Assembly (NCBI RefSeq): GCF_900102035.1
Contig: NZ_LT629689.1
Coordinates: 3,022,001-3,086,000, forward strand
DNA from: Pseudomonas extremaustralis
GTDB lineage: Bacteria > Pseudomonadota > Gammaproteobacteria > Pseudomonadales > Pseudomonadaceae
Length of the DNA: 64,000 nt
Direction of reading: 5' to 3'
Positions 47,558-57,964 of the stretch are shown piece after piece; position 1 is the stretch's first letter, and each line of letters starts with the position of its first letter. A program made the position numbers and the translations under genes. A model generated the notes under the pieces. The model searched no databases. It saw only the letters and a list, made by a program, of their open reading frames with translations, and was not told the DNA's origin.

Positions 47558-48889
47558 ATGATGCAAGTCAGCGGCAAGGAACGGTCGAGCAATTACATCT
47601 CTCAGGTCAAGAAATCCGTCATATACAAAGCAGCAGCTGTAGCCGCCTCATTTATATCCGTGCCGATTATGCTGCGCTATCTCGGGAATGAAGGGTATGG
47701 CATCTGGTCGACACTGCTAACGCTGATGTCCTGGGTCGTATTCTTCGATCTGGGGATCGGTAACGGGTTGCGCAACAAGCTCGCTGAGTCAATCGCCACC
47801 AATACACCAGACAAGGCTAGAGCCTATATCTCGTCCTGCTATTCGTGGATAGGCGTCATATCCGGGACATTGTGCATAACGCTGATCATCGCTTCGGGCT
47901 TTGTCCCATGGCAAAAGGTGTTCAACACCACGCTCCTCGACGACTCGTATCTGAGTACCGTGGTGGGCACCTCTATCTTCTTCGTGCTAACCAACTTCTG
48001 GATCAGTCTGGTTAACCAGATACTTGGGTCAATTCAAAAAAGCTCACTGATAGTTCTCGGCCAGCTCATATCTAACGCCGGCGGGCTGCTGGCCGTGTAC
48101 ATTCTATACCTGACGACGTCGCCATCCCTGCTCTATATGACGATCAGCTATGGTCTATCGCTCTGCGCCGGGAACATCGCACTCAGCGTCTTCCATTTCA
48201 GTCAGCACAAAGAGTCACGGCCAAGCCTACTACTTAGCCTGAGCGTCATCCGCCCACTTTTAACGGTTGGCCTGCAGTTCTTCGGGATCCAGCTGGCCGC
48301 CCTCGCCTTCTTCGCCACCGATAAGATCATCATTACCCAAGTGTTTGGCCCAGAGAGCGTTGCGTCATACGACGTAGTGTTCAAGCTGTTCGCCATCATT
48401 ACTCTAGCGCATGGCCTAATCCTTGCGCCGCTGTGGTCGGCCTATACGGACGCGTACCACAGATCTGACTTCGAATGGATCAAGGCTGCATTCAAGAGGC
48501 AGATCGTTATCTACGGGATAACGTCTATCCTCACGCTCGTCCTCGCAGCCATGGCACCAACGATCATAAACCTATGGACTGGGTCAGCAGTCCATGTGCC
48601 GGAATACCTAATCGGCAGCATGGCGCTCTATATCATTGTTGCGACGTGGGTAAACATGTTCGCAATTTTCCTTAATGGCGTTCAAAAAATACGGGTATCA
48701 TTATTGGCGTCTATTGCGGCGATCACTATAAACATACCGCTAAGCATATACTTGGCAAGACACACAGACTTGGATGTTGCGGCAGTGTCGATAGGAACGA
48801 CTATCGCACTCCTACCTGGCGTTCTGCTTGGCCCGTACCAAGTTTTAAAAATAATCAACCAAAAGGATCTAGGGATATGGAGCCGTTAG
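47558..48889 (+). CDS. wzx: Wzx-like O-antigen flippase
   Basis: A 443-residue membrane protein with about 12 segments, of the polysaccharide exporter (Wzx) family. The N-terminal part (SVIYKAAAVAASFISVP, GIWSTLLTLMSW, FFDLGIGNGLRNKLAES) is typical. It moves the finished lipid-linked O-unit across the inner membrane. It is on the strand opposite the rest of the locus, and is the intact counterpart of the decayed wzx at 40 kb. The transferase gene behind it overlaps its end by 13 bases, so the two form a two-gene unit. Rare codons such as ATA are frequent. Confidence 0.9.
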   Translation: MMQVSGKERSSNYISQVKKSVIYKAAAVAASFISVPIMLRYLGNEGYGIWSTLLTLMSWVVFFDLGIGNGLRNKLAESIATNTPDKARAYISSCYSWIGVISGTLCITLIIASGFVPWQKVFNTTLLDDSYLSTVVGTSIFFVLTNFWISLVNQILGSIQKSSLIVLGQLISNAGGLLAVYILYLTTSPSLLYMTISYGLSLCAGNIALSVFHFSQHKESRPSLLLSLSVIRPLLTVGLQFFGIQLAALAFFATDKIIITQVFGPESVASYDVVFKLFAIITLAHGLILAPLWSAYTDAYHRSDFEWIKAAFKRQIVIYGITSILTLVLAAMAPTIINLWTGSAVHVPEYLIGSMALYIIVATWVNMFAIFLNGVQKIRVSLLASIAAITINIPLSIYLARHTDLDVAAVSIGTTIALLPGVLLGPYQVLKIINQKDLGIWSR

Positions 48890-49785
48890 TTAGCATTCTT
48901 ATACCAACAAATAATCGACCACAACTAGTAGTCAAGGCAATTACCTCGGCGCTGTGCCAGTCCTATAAAAAAATAGAAGTCGTGGTAACTGACAACTCAG
49001 AGTCAAACGAAACGCAATTGGCCGTAGGCAAAATACCTGATACGCGCCTGAAGTACATCAAGAACAATACAAACATAGGGCCTGTCATTAACTGGAGGAA
49101 GGCGCTTGTAGAGGCAAGCGGTGAGTACTGCATTCTTCTGCCTGATGACGACTACTTCATCAACCCATTCTATGTGGCAGAGGCAGTGGAAATCGCGCAG
49201 GAAAACGGCGTCGACCTGGTGATCACAAATTGTCTGCTCGGATACCCAGACCGCACCCTTGTCGCCTCGTCGCACCACGGCGGGCTGATAGATTCAAAGG
49301 AATTTATTGAAGGATTCTGGAAGCGATTCTACATCCCGACGATATCCAACCTTTTCAAAAGGTCCACTGCTCTTGAGCTGAAAGCATTTAACTCAAATGA
49401 CATCTTGTATTCCGACATCGATCTTTGGCTAAAAATAATGAGCACTAGCGATAAAGTGTATTGCTACGACAAGCCATCTATCTACTACCTGTTCCACTCT
49501 GCGAATATTGTTACAACAATGTCAACGGAAAGCCTTATCAAAAATTCACGATTCTTGCGGGATGCTGTTGGCAATAGTGCATCTCAAGATACGTTAAACG
49601 CTTTGATATGCAGATATATCGCCTTTATAGACAATATCTACAATATCTCGTCGCTCAACGTTACAAAGCGAATTTTCGCAGAAAATAATATTTACACTTC
49701 CCTGCATTCGCATCACACCAAAATACTGATGGCACGATACCGGCGAAAGGCTATAGGCACTATCAGAAAATTCCTGCCCGCGTAA
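48877..49785 (+). CDS. Glycosyltransferase family 2 (O-antigen)
   Basis: A 302-residue GT-A transferase: VSILIPTNNRPQLVVKAITS, IEVVVTDNSESNETQ, NNTNIGPVINWRKAL and the metal motif LLPDDDYF near residue 90. The final segment is basic. It overlaps the end of wzx by 13 bases. Because it travels with the flippase, it may add the sugar that the flippase recognises, perhaps tyvelose as a side branch, but this is a guess from position. It converges with lapA. Confidence 0.85.
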   Translation: MEPLVSILIPTNNRPQLVVKAITSALCQSYKKIEVVVTDNSESNETQLAVGKIPDTRLKYIKNNTNIGPVINWRKALVEASGEYCILLPDDDYFINPFYVAEAVEIAQENGVDLVITNCLLGYPDRTLVASSHHGGLIDSKEFIEGFWKRFYIPTISNLFKRSTALELKAFNSNDILYSDIDLWLKIMSTSDKVYCYDKPSIYYLFHSANIVTTMSTESLIKNSRFLRDAVGNSASQDTLNALICRYIAFIDNIYNISSLNVTKRIFAENNIYTSLHSHHTKILMARYRRKAIGTIRKFLPA

Positions 49786-49863
49786 AAGCAAAAAAGCGCC
49801 CCCCTAATTGTAGGAATATGGCATTTTCAATCGACCCAAGGAGCCACAATACACATAGAAGCT

Positions 49864-50109
49864 CTATGCACGCCTTGCGGACATAGACGTTTCACGCCGC
49901 CCCCACCCAACAATGACACTTAACAGCGGCCCCAGCAGCATTCCAATTATCAAGGCCGCTACTATAAACATCGACACCGGCATCTGCCCGGTAACCCAGC
50001 CCAAAAATGAAAGAGACACACCCTGTTGGTTTTCCAGCATGAAACCCAACACCACTAGCACAATAATCAATATAGCCAGCACTACAACGACGCGCTTAAC
50101 CCCACGCAT
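49864..50109 (-). CDS. lapA: LapA family membrane protein
   Basis: An 81-residue protein with two membrane segments (about residues 7-24 and 43-66) and the LapA-domain pattern ENQQGVSLSFLGW between them. In E. coli LapA works with LapB in control of lipopolysaccharide assembly through LpxC turnover. This is not the large adhesin also called LapA in P. fluorescens. It lies 24 bases after ihfB on the same strand, an arrangement also seen at the O-antigen locus of other pseudomonads. Confidence 0.83.
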   Translation of the reverse strand: MRGVKRVVVVLAILIIVLVVLGFMLENQQGVSLSFLGWVTGQMPVSMFIVAALIIGMLLGPLLSVIVGWGRRETSMSARRA

Positions 50110-50133
50110 AACTTTCTCCTACCCCAAAAACAC

Positions 50134-50430
50134 TCAGACGCCTTCTTCTTCATCTTCGTTCACCCGATCCCGCAATTCCTTGCCTGGCTTGAAGTGAGGC
50201 ACAAACTTGCCATCGAGGCTGACGGACTGCCCAGTTTTTGGGTTACGACCCACACGAGGCGCACGGTAGTGCAACGAAAAACTCCCAAACCCCCGGATCT
50301 CAATCCGATCCCCGGTCGCCAGGCACTGGGACATTTGCTCGAGCATGGTCTTGATAGCCAGCTCCACATCCTTGGATGAGAGCAGCCCTTGATGGGTGAC
50401 AATTCGTTCGATCAACTCCGACTTCGTCAT
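50134..50430 (-). CDS. ihfB: Integration host factor subunit beta
   Basis: A 98-residue DNA-bending protein of the HU/IHF family: [40 protein letters not shown] with the arm Pro, NPKTGQSV and [15 protein letters not shown]. IhfB pairs with IhfA to bend DNA at specific sites and helps sigma-54 promoters such as the one at 24.8 kb. In Pseudomonas ihfB marks one edge of the O-antigen locus. Confidence 0.97.
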   Translation of the reverse strand: MTKSELIERIVTHQGLLSSKDVELAIKTMLEQMSQCLATGDRIEIRGFGSFSLHYRAPRVGRNPKTGQSVSLDGKFVPHFKPGKELRDRVNEDEEEGV

Positions 50431-50562
50431 ATTTTTCCCTTCTTTTTCAAGCAGCTAGGAAAAGCGCTTCGAAGGTTTTAGCATGAGTTGATGAATTTGA
50501 ACAGCCCAGTCGGCAACTTATATGCGGGATGGATCGCAGGCCTTTGAAGGCTCTTTCCACGC

Positions 50563-50847
50563 TCAATTACAGATCACCAACATGGTACGGGTCACGGCAC
50601 CGGCAGGGTTCCAACCGAACAGGTAGTCGCCCTCCTCGTCCTTGGCGTCACTGGAACGGGTGATCACCTTGTAGCCCAGCTGCTTGCACTCCCGGGTGGC
50701 GCGTTTCTCGCACTTTTCCCAGCTGTTGCCAAGGCCTGAACAATCCACCTCAATACCACTGACACCGCGCTTGGCGTGAGTCTTGGCGCTGGTGGAGGAG
50801 CAGCCCGCAAGCACTGCCACTGCGAGCACTACGATAAGCCTGTTCAT
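50563..50847 (-). CDS. Small lipoprotein of unknown function
   Basis: A 94-residue protein with signal peptide and lipobox LAGC (Cys16), followed by a Ser/Thr-rich linker. The mature domain has five cysteines (DCSGLG, EKCEKR, RECKQLG, and one at the end) and a GYKVITRSSDAKDEEGDYLF stretch. It should be anchored in a membrane facing the periplasm. It sits between rpsA and ihfB on the same strand, where a similar small lipoprotein gene is common in Pseudomonas. No function can be given. Confidence 0.75.
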   Translation of the reverse strand: MNRLIVVLAVAVLAGCSSTSAKTHAKRGVSGIEVDCSGLGNSWEKCEKRATRECKQLGYKVITRSSDAKDEEGDYLFGWNPAGAVTRTMLVICN

Positions 50848-50962
50848 TCAAATCCTTATTGAAACAACAACGCCCAACGCGCTTTTGTTAAGACTATAGT
50901 CAGTTCTGACCGTCGTCGGCGCCTCTTGGTTCTCGCTTGTTGCTTCAACAAATTTCAGGCAC

Positions 50963-50992
50963 AAAAAAGGGCGACCGAAGTCGCCCTTTTTC
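50963..50992 (-). terminator. Terminator after rpsA
   Basis: AAAAAGGGCGAC and GTCGCCCTTTTT pair around a short CGAA loop. T-runs are present on both strands. It lies 17 bases past the rpsA stop codon and separates rpsA from the lipoprotein gene. Confidence 0.85.
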
Positions 50993-51008
50993 TATGGTCT
51001 GACAGAAC

Positions 51009-52703
51009 TCAGTTCTGTTTTTCCATTTGTGCACGCAGCAGGTCGCCCAGAGTGGTCGGACCCGAAGCGATGTCAGAGGTAGCTGGCTTGTCGCGCAGGC
51101 TCTGGATAGCTTCTTTCTCTTCGATCTCGTCCTTGGACTTGATGGAGAGTTGGATCACGCGGCTCTTGCGGTCAACGCTGATGATCTTGGCTTCTACTTC
51201 CTGGCCTTCTTTCAGAACGTTACGCGCGTCTTCAACGCGGTCACGGCTGATTTCGGAGGCTTTCAGAGTCGCTTCGATATCGTCGGCCAGAGTGATGATG
51301 GCGCCTTTGGCGTCAACTTCTTTCACAGTGCCCTTAACGATTGCGCCTTTGTCGTTCTCTTGAACGTACTCGGAGAACGGATCGCTTTCCAGTTGCTTGA
51401 TACCCAGGGAGATGCGCTCGCGCTCTGGGTCAACCGACAGGATAACGGTGTCCAGCTCGTCGCCCTTCTTGAAGCGACGAACAGCTTCTTCGCCCACTTC
51501 GTTCCAGGAGATGTCGGACAGGTGAACCAGGCCGTCGATGCCGCCGTCCAGACCAATGAAGATACCGAAATCTGTGATCGACTTGATGGTGCCGGAGATT
51601 TTATCGCCCTTGTTGAACTGGCCAGAGAAATCTTCCCATGGGTTAGATTTGCACTGTTTGATGCCGAGGGAGATACGACGACGCTCTTCGTCGATGTCCA
51701 GAACCATAACTTCCACTTCGTCGCCGACTTGTACGACTTTCGAAGGGTGGATGTTTTTGTTGGTCCAGTCCATTTCGGAAACGTGTACCAGGCCTTCCAC
51801 GCCTTCTTCCAGCTCAGCGAAGCAGCCGTAGTCGGTCAGGTTGGTCACACGCGCGGTCACGCGAGTGCTTTCTGGGTAACGGGCTTTGATAGCGACCCAT
51901 GGATCTTCACCCAGTTGCTTCAGGCCCAGGGAAACACGGTTGCGTTCGCGATCGTATTTCAGAACCTTGACATCGATCTCGTCGCCAACGTTGACGATTT
52001 CGGAAGGATGCTTGATACGCTTCCAAGCCATGTCGGTAATGTGCAGCAGGCCATCGACGCCACCCAGATCGACGAATGCGCCGTAATCGGTGAGGTTCTT
52101 GACGATACCTTTGACTTGTTGGCCTTCCTGCAGGGATTCCAGCAGAGCTTCACGCTCGGCGGAGTTCTCTGCTTCCAGGACGCTGCGACGGGAAACGACA
52201 ACGTTGTTGCGTTTCTGGTCGAGCTTGATGACCTTGAATTCGAGTTCTTTGCCTTCCAGGTGCGTGGTGTCGCGCACTGGACGAACGTCGACCAAAGAAC
52301 CTGGCAGGAACGCACGGATGCCGTTAACGTCGACAGTGAAGCCGCCTTTAACCTTACCGTTGATAACGCCCTTGACCACTTCTTCAGCTGCGAAGGCTGC
52401 TTCGAGAACAATCCAGCATTCAGCGCGCTTGGCTTTTTCACGGGACAGCTTGGTTTCACCGAAACCGTCTTCAACCGAGTCCAGAGCAACGTGAACTTCG
52501 TCACCGACATTGATAGTCAGGTCACCAGCATCGTTGTAGAACTGTTCCAGCGGGATCAGAGCTTCAGACTTCAGACCAGCGTGAACGGTTACCCAGCGAG
52601 CTTGGTAATCGATATCAACGATAACACCGGTGATGATGGAGCCTGCCTGAAGGTTCAGGGTTTTTAGGCTTTCTTCAAAGAGTTCCGCAAAGCTTTCGCT
52701 CAT
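51009..52703 (-). CDS. rpsA: 30S ribosomal protein S1
   Basis: A 564-residue protein with six S1 (OB-fold) domains; repeated blocks such as [40 protein letters not shown] and [20 protein letters not shown] mark domains 3 to 5. S1 brings mRNA to the 30S subunit and helps start translation at weak ribosome binding sites. The ATG at 52703 ([10 protein letters not shown]) has AGGAATT upstream; the frame is open 45 bases further but without a proper start. It follows cmk, as in many proteobacteria. Confidence 0.98.
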   Translation of the reverse strand: MSESFAELFEESLKTLNLQAGSIITGVIVDIDYQARWVTVHAGLKSEALIPLEQFYNDAGDLTINVGDEVHVALDSVEDGFGETKLSREKAKRAECWIVLEAAFAAEEVVKGVINGKVKGGFTVDVNGIRAFLPGSLVDVRPVRDTTHLEGKELEFKVIKLDQKRNNVVVSRRSVLEAENSAEREALLESLQEGQQVKGIVKNLTDYGAFVDLGGVDGLLHITDMAWKRIKHPSEIVNVGDEIDVKVLKYDRERNRVSLGLKQLGEDPWVAIKARYPESTRVTARVTNLTDYGCFAELEEGVEGLVHVSEMDWTNKNIHPSKVVQVGDEVEVMVLDIDEERRRISLGIKQCKSNPWEDFSGQFNKGDKISGTIKSITDFGIFIGLDGGIDGLVHLSDISWNEVGEEAVRRFKKGDELDTVILSVDPERERISLGIKQLESDPFSEYVQENDKGAIVKGTVKEVDAKGAIITLADDIEATLKASEISRDRVEDARNVLKEGQEVEAKIISVDRKSRVIQLSIKSKDEIEEKEAIQSLRDKPATSDIASGPTTLGDLLRAQMEKQN

Positions 52704-52822
52704 TTTAATTCCTGTTGATAAGGGCGAAGAATACGCCCATCTCCACACCCCAGACGGTATGGGTCAGTTTCAATTAAAAGAAGCACCACAGGACTATGAC
52801 TGGTCCCCTGTAGCCTTCTTGG
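52704..52822 (-). promoter_or_regulatory. Structured rpsA leader
   Basis: The 119 bases between cmk and rpsA can fold into at least two hairpins on the minus strand: ACAGGGGAC paired with GTCCTGT, and GGGCG/CGCCC (about 52738-52722) just ahead of the AGGAATT ribosome binding site. Leaders of this kind let S1 repress its own translation in E. coli. Autoregulation here is inferred. Confidence 0.4.
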
Positions 52823-53512
52823 TCACCCGGTGATATCGCGAAGGGCGATCTCACTCAAGATGCGTTCCAGCACCTGCTCGATGGACAACTCCGTGGAATC
52901 CAGCTGTATGGCATCAGCCGCCGGCTTGAGCGGGGCTACTGCACGCTGGGTATCACGCTCATCGCGTGCACGGATCTCATCTAGCAGACTCGACAGACTA
53001 ACACCATCGACTTTGCCCTTCAACTGCAAGTAGCGGCGGCGGGCTCGCTCCTCGGCGCTGGCGGTCAGGAAAATCTTCAGCGGCGCATCCGGAAACACCA
53101 CGGTGCCCATGTCACGACCATCGGCCACCAGGCCCGGCGGCTCCTGAAACGCCCGCTGGCGCTGCAGCAATGCGTCGCGCACGGCCGGCAGTGCGGCAAC
53201 CTGGGACGCCCAGGAACCGACCTGTTCGTTGCGCAGGTCATCGGTCACATCGTCGCCTTCAAGGATGATGCGCTGAGGATGACCTTCCGTCGCCCCGACG
53301 AACTGCACATCGAGGTGCGCGGCCAGCAGCTTCAGGGATTCTTCATTGGTCAGGTCGACACCATGGTTGCGTGCGGCAAATGCCAGCAGGCGGTACAGCG
53401 CGCCAGAATCCAGCAGGCACCAACCCAGGCGCCTGGCCAGGATGCCGGCGATCGTGCCTTTGCCCGAGCCGCTCGGCCCGTCGATGGTAATCACCGGTGC
53501 TTTGATATTCAC
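52823..53512 (-). CDS. cmk: Cytidylate kinase
   Basis: A 229-residue P-loop kinase: [53 protein letters not shown] and [17 protein letters not shown]. It phosphorylates CMP and dCMP to the diphosphates. The start is a GTG at 53512 that overlaps the aroA stop codon (GTGA), with GAGG upstream; earlier start codons give an unlikely cysteine-rich extension. It lies between tyrA-aroA and rpsA. Confidence 0.96.
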   Translation of the reverse strand: MNIKAPVITIDGPSGSGKGTIAGILARRLGWCLLDSGALYRLLAFAARNHGVDLTNEESLKLLAAHLDVQFVGATEGHPQRIILEGDDVTDDLRNEQVGSWASQVAALPAVRDALLQRQRAFQEPPGLVADGRDMGTVVFPDAPLKIFLTASAEERARRRYLQLKGKVDGVSLSSLLDEIRARDERDTQRAVAPLKPAADAIQLDSTELSIEQVLERILSEIALRDITG

Positions 53513-55719
53513 AATTGAGCCTCTTGGGCAACACGGATGCCGACTTGGGCACACAGTGTAAGAAAGTTCGGAAAAGACGTAGCAACATTGGCGCAGTCAT
53601 GGATACGAATCGGCGCCGCCGCCCGCAGGGACGCCACGCTGAAAGCCATGGCAATCCGGTGATCGCCATGGGCATGCACTTCACCACCGCCCATCGGGCC
53701 ACCGTCGATGATAATCCCATCGGGAGTCGGTTCACACTTCACCCCCAATGCCAGCAGACCGTCAGCCATGACTTGGATACGGTCGGACTCCTTCACACGC
53801 AGCTCTTGCGCGCCACGCAATACGGTTCGCCCTTCAGCGCAGGCCGCAGCGACAAACAGCACTGGGAATTCATCGATCGCCAACGGCACCAGCGCCTCGG
53901 GAATCTCGATCCCCTTGAGCACCGCCGCACGTACCCGCAGGTCGGCGACAGGTTCACCGCCCACTTCACGTGGGTTCTCCACGCTGATATCTGCGCCCAT
54001 CAGCCGCAGGATGTCGATCACGCCCGTGCGCGTCGGGTTGATGCCGACATGCTCCAGTAACAGTTCGGAACCCTCGGCAATCGAAGCCGCCACCAGGAAG
54101 AATGCCGACGAGGAAATATCCCCTGGCACTTCTATATGGGTCGCGGTCAACCCATGACCCGACTCCACTGACGCCGTCGCCCCCTCCACCACCACCGGAT
54201 AACCAAAACCGCGCAACATGCGCTCGGTATGGTCACGGGTTGGCGCAGGCTCGGTCACCGAGGTCTTGCCTTCGGCATACAAACCCGCCAGCAACAGGCA
54301 GGACTTGACCTGCGCACTGGCCATCGGCATGGAATAGCTCATGCCTTTCAGGGCTTGCCCGCCCCGAATGGTCAGCGGCGGACGCCCTTCGGGACCGGTC
54401 TCGATCACCGCCCCCATTTCCCGCAGCGGCTTGGCCACACGGCTCATCGGGCGCTTGGACAGGGAAGCATCGCCAGTCAACACGCTGTCGAAACGCTGCG
54501 CCGCCAGCAACCCGGCGAGCAGGCGCATGGACGTACCGGAGTTGCCCAGATAGATCGGCCCCGGCGCCGGCTTCAAGCCGTGCAAGCCCACGCCATAGAT
54601 GGTCACGCGCCCGTGGTGCGGCCCTTCAATCACCACGCCCATGTCGCGAAACGCCTGCAGCGTCGCCAGGGCGTCTTCGCCCTCAAGGAACCCTTCGACC
54701 TCAGTCACGCCCTCGGCCAACGAACCAAGCATGATCGACCGATGGGAGATCGACTTGTCGCCCGGTACCCGGATACGCCCGCTCAAGCGGCCGCCCGGGT
54801 TGGCGAGGAAGATCAGGTCATCGGCGTTCACAGCGGTTTCCATATAGGCCCGGCGCGCCAGGATCTTGCTGAAATGCTCGCGCGCCACCCGTGCACGGGT
54901 GAACACACCCAATAATTGATGGCCATCCCCGGCGTCGACCGCGTCGCGCAAGGCGTCAAGGTCGCTGCGGAAGGTGTCCAGGGTGCGCAACACGGCTTCG
55001 CGATTAGCGAGGAAGATGTCGTGCCACATCACCGGGTCGCTGCCGGCAATGCGCGTGAAATCACGGAAGCCACCGGCGGCATAACGGAAAATCTCAAGGT
55101 TCTCGTTGCGCTTGGCCAGGGAGTCCACCAGGCCGAACGCCAACAGATGGGGCAAATGACTGGTCGCCGCCAGCACTTCATCGTGGCGCTCGACCTGCAT
55201 GTGCTCCACATCCGCCCCCAGCTCACGCCAGAGACGGTCCACCACGGCCAGCGCAGCCGGATCGGTTTGTTCCAGTGGCGTCAGGATCACCTTATGCCGA
55301 CGGAACAACTGCGCATTGGACGCTTCCACCCCGCTCTGCTCGGAACCGGCAATCGGATGCCCCGGCACAAAGCGCGGCGGCATGCTGCCAAAAGCATGCT
55401 GTGCCGCCCGCACGACATTGCCCTTGGCACTGCCGACGTCGGTCAGGATCGCTTGTCCGAGGTCCATGCCAGCCAACACCGCCAGCAACTTCTCCATGGC
55501 CAGGATCGGTACGGCAAGCTGGATCACGTCAGCGCCCTGGCAGGCGAGCGCCAGGTCCGCCTCACAGCGATCCACCACACCCAGCTCAACCGCCAACTGG
55601 CGCGATTGCGGGTCCAGGTCCACGCCAACCACTTCGCCACATAGCCCGCTTTCACGTAGGCCCTTGGCGAAGGAGCCGCCGATCAATCCCAGGCCGACCA
55701 CCACCAGGCGACCGATCAT
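53509..55719 (-). CDS. Bifunctional prephenate dehydrogenase / EPSP synthase
   Basis: A 736-residue fusion of TyrA and AroA. Residues 1-290 are prephenate dehydrogenase: [19 protein letters not shown] for [26 protein letters not shown] and [11 protein letters not shown]. After a short linker, EPSP synthase runs from about 305 with [73 protein letters not shown] and [14 protein letters not shown]. The RPMSRV and SAQVKS forms resemble class II EPSP synthases. It serves tyrosine synthesis and the shikimate pathway. The fusion is a known Pseudomonas trait. It starts 28 bases after hisC. Confidence 0.95.
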   Translation of the reverse strand: MIGRLVVVGLGLIGGSFAKGLRESGLCGEVVGVDLDPQSRQLAVELGVVDRCEADLALACQGADVIQLAVPILAMEKLLAVLAGMDLGQAILTDVGSAKGNVVRAAQHAFGSMPPRFVPGHPIAGSEQSGVEASNAQLFRRHKVILTPLEQTDPAALAVVDRLWRELGADVEHMQVERHDEVLAATSHLPHLLAFGLVDSLAKRNENLEIFRYAAGGFRDFTRIAGSDPVMWHDIFLANREAVLRTLDTFRSDLDALRDAVDAGDGHQLLGVFTRARVAREHFSKILARRAYMETAVNADDLIFLANPGGRLSGRIRVPGDKSISHRSIMLGSLAEGVTEVEGFLEGEDALATLQAFRDMGVVIEGPHHGRVTIYGVGLHGLKPAPGPIYLGNSGTSMRLLAGLLAAQRFDSVLTGDASLSKRPMSRVAKPLREMGAVIETGPEGRPPLTIRGGQALKGMSYSMPMASAQVKSCLLLAGLYAEGKTSVTEPAPTRDHTERMLRGFGYPVVVEGATASVESGHGLTATHIEVPGDISSSAFFLVAASIAEGSELLLEHVGINPTRTGVIDILRLMGADISVENPREVGGEPVADLRVRAAVLKGIEIPEALVPLAIDEFPVLFVAAACAEGRTVLRGAQELRVKESDRIQVMADGLLALGVKCEPTPDGIIIDGGPMGGGEVHAHGDHRIAMAFSVASLRAAAPIRIHDCANVATSFPNFLTLCAQVGIRVAQEAQL

Positions 55720-55747
55720 AGGCACAACAGGTTGCAGAGCTGTGACA

Positions 55748-56860
55748 TCAACCACGAGCCAGGACCTTGGCCAACGCCTCCAGGAAGCGGCTATTTTCAG
55801 CCGGCAGACCGATGGTGATACGCAGGTGGTTCGGCATGCCATAGTTGGCCACCGGACGCACGATCACGCCTTCGCGCAACAGACCCTGGAACACCGGGGC
55901 AGCTACTTGGCCGAGGTCGACGCAGATGAAGTTGCCCTTGGAGGGAATCCAGCCCAGGCCCAGTTCACGGAAGCCTTCCTGCAGTTGCAGCATGCCGCTT
56001 TCGTTGATGCGACGACCTTCTTCCAGGTACTCGACATCCTTCACCGCCGCACACGCTGCCGCGAGGGCAAGGCTGTTGACGTTGAATGGTTGGCGCACGC
56101 GGTTCAGTACATCCGCGACCACCGCGGTGGACAAGCCGTAGCCGACGCGCAGCGACGCCAGGCCGTAGGCCTTGGAGAAGGTGCGCGATACCAGCAGGTT
56201 CGGGTAGGCCGCCAGGAAGTCCAGGCCATCCGGCAAGTCAGCGCCTTCGGCGTACTCGATGTAGGCTTCGTCGAGCACCACCAGCACGTGCTCCGGCACG
56301 TCTTGCAGGAATTCGTTCAGCGCCTGCTCATCGAACCAGGTACCGGTGGGGTTATTCGGGTTAGCGATAAATACCACGCGCGTCTGTGCGTCGATCGCTG
56401 CCAGCATCGCCGGCAGGTCATGGCCCCAGTCCTTGGCAGGAATCACGCGCGCATCGGCACCGACGGCCTGGGTGACGATCGGATAGACCGCAAAGGCGTG
56501 CTCACTGAACACGGCGTTCAGGCCCGGCGCCAGGAAGGCGCGGCCGACCAGCTCAAGAATGTCGTTGGAGCCGTTACCCAGGGTCACCTGATTCAGCTCG
56601 ACGCCACACTTTTGCGCCAGCAGGGACTTGAGGGCAAAACCATTGCCGTCTGGATAACGGGTCAGCTCGGCCAGCTCTTCGCGAATCGCCGCCAGTACTT
56701 TGGGGCTTGGGCCCAGCGGGTTTTCGTTACTGGCCAGCTTGACGATCTTCGCCGGGTCCAGGTTCAACTCACGCGCCAGCTCGTCCACCGGTTTACCCGG
56801 AACGTAGGGCGACAGTTGTTGCACGCCCGGCTGAGCCAGGGCGAGGAAGTTGGCACTCAT
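55748..56860 (-). CDS. hisC: Histidinol-phosphate aminotransferase
   Basis: A 370-residue class I PLP aminotransferase: LASNENPLGPSPKVLAAI, DGNGFALKSLLAQK, NGSNDILELVGRAF, FIANPNNPTGTWF, and SRTFSKAYGLASLRVGYG with the cofactor lysine. In this aromatic cluster it is the HisC2-type enzyme thought to transaminate both imidazole-acetol phosphate and aromatic keto acids; the histidine role in this strain is not proven. It begins nine bases after pheA. Confidence 0.92.
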   Translation of the reverse strand: MSANFLALAQPGVQQLSPYVPGKPVDELARELNLDPAKIVKLASNENPLGPSPKVLAAIREELAELTRYPDGNGFALKSLLAQKCGVELNQVTLGNGSNDILELVGRAFLAPGLNAVFSEHAFAVYPIVTQAVGADARVIPAKDWGHDLPAMLAAIDAQTRVVFIANPNNPTGTWFDEQALNEFLQDVPEHVLVVLDEAYIEYAEGADLPDGLDFLAAYPNLLVSRTFSKAYGLASLRVGYGLSTAVVADVLNRVRQPFNVNSLALAAACAAVKDVEYLEEGRRINESGMLQLQEGFRELGLGWIPSKGNFICVDLGQVAAPVFQGLLREGVIVRPVANYGMPNHLRITIGLPAENSRFLEALAKVLARG

Positions 56861-56869
56861 GTTAACGCC

Positions 56870-57964
56870 TCACAAAACCGCTTTCGGGTAAGAGCCCAGC
56901 ACCTTGAGTGCCACGGCCTCCTGACTGATTTTTTCCAGCACGCCTTTGACCAGCGGGTCACGGTGATGGCCGACGAAGTCGATAAAGAACACGTAGGTCC
57001 ATTTACCACTGCGCGAAGGACGCGTCTCGATGCGTGTCAGGTCAATCCCGTTGTCGTGGAACGGCACCAGCAGCTCATGCAGCGCACCGGGCTTGTTGCT
57101 CATGGAGACGATGATCGAGGTCTTGTCGTCGCCGGTCGGCGGCACTTCCTGGTTGCCGATCATCAGGAAACGCGTGGAGTTGTCCGGGCGGTCCTCGATT
57201 TTCTCGGCCAGGCGCGTCAGGCCGTAGAGGCTCGCGGCCATGTCACCGGCGATCGCCGCCGAGTTCCACTCACCCTTGACCCGCTTGGCCGCTTCGGCGT
57301 TGCTCGACACCGCCACGCGCTCGACATTCGGGTAATGGGCGTCCAGCCACTTGCGGCACTGGGCCAGGGACTGGGCGTGGGAATAGATGCGGCTGATGCT
57401 GTCGGTCTTGGTGTTCTCGCCCACCAACAGGTGATGGTGGATGCGCAGCTCGACTTCGCCGCAGATCACCATGTCGTGCTCGAGAAAGCTGTCGAGGGTG
57501 TGATTGACGGCGCCTTCGGTGGAGTTTTCCACCGGCACCACGCCAAAATTCACCGCGCCGGCCGCCACTTCACGGAACACTTCGTCGATCGCCGCCATCG
57601 GCTTGCTGATCACCGCATGACCAAAGTGCTTCATGGCTGCCGCCTGGGTGAAAGTCCCTTCCGGACCGAGGTAAGCCACCTTCAGCGGCTGCTCCAGGGC
57701 CAGGCACGACGACATGATTTCACGGAACAAGCGCGCCATCTCTTCGTTACCCAACGGCCCCTTGTTGCGCTCCATCACACGCTTGAGCACCTGGGCTTCA
57801 CGCTCAGGCCGGTAGAACACCGGCACTTCGCCTTCAGCCAGGGAGGCCATCTTCACCCGTGCCACTTCCTGGGCGCAGCGCGCACGCTCACTGATCAGCT
57901 CCAGGACTTTTTCGTCCAGGCTGTCAATGCGTACGCGCAAGGCCTTGAGTTCTTGCTCAGACAT
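56870..57964 (-). CDS. pheA: P-protein: chorismate mutase / prephenate dehydratase
   Basis: A 364-residue bifunctional enzyme. Residues 1-90 are an AroQ chorismate mutase (LRVRIDSLDEKVLELISERA). The prephenate dehydratase domain follows: VAYLGPEGTFTQAAAMKHFG, VPVENSTEGAVNHTLD, and DNSTRFLMIGNQ. A C-terminal ACT domain (KTSIIVSMSNKPGALHELL, IETRPSRSGKWTYVFFID) gives phenylalanine feedback. It makes phenylpyruvate from chorismate. Its ATG overlaps the serC stop codon (TAATG). Confidence 0.97.
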   Translation of the reverse strand: MSEQELKALRVRIDSLDEKVLELISERARCAQEVARVKMASLAEGEVPVFYRPEREAQVLKRVMERNKGPLGNEEMARLFREIMSSCLALEQPLKVAYLGPEGTFTQAAAMKHFGHAVISKPMAAIDEVFREVAAGAVNFGVVPVENSTEGAVNHTLDSFLEHDMVICGEVELRIHHHLLVGENTKTDSISRIYSHAQSLAQCRKWLDAHYPNVERVAVSSNAEAAKRVKGEWNSAAIAGDMAASLYGLTRLAEKIEDRPDNSTRFLMIGNQEVPPTGDDKTSIIVSMSNKPGALHELLVPFHDNGIDLTRIETRPSRSGKWTYVFFIDFVGHHRDPLVKGVLEKISQEAVALKVLGSYPKAVL

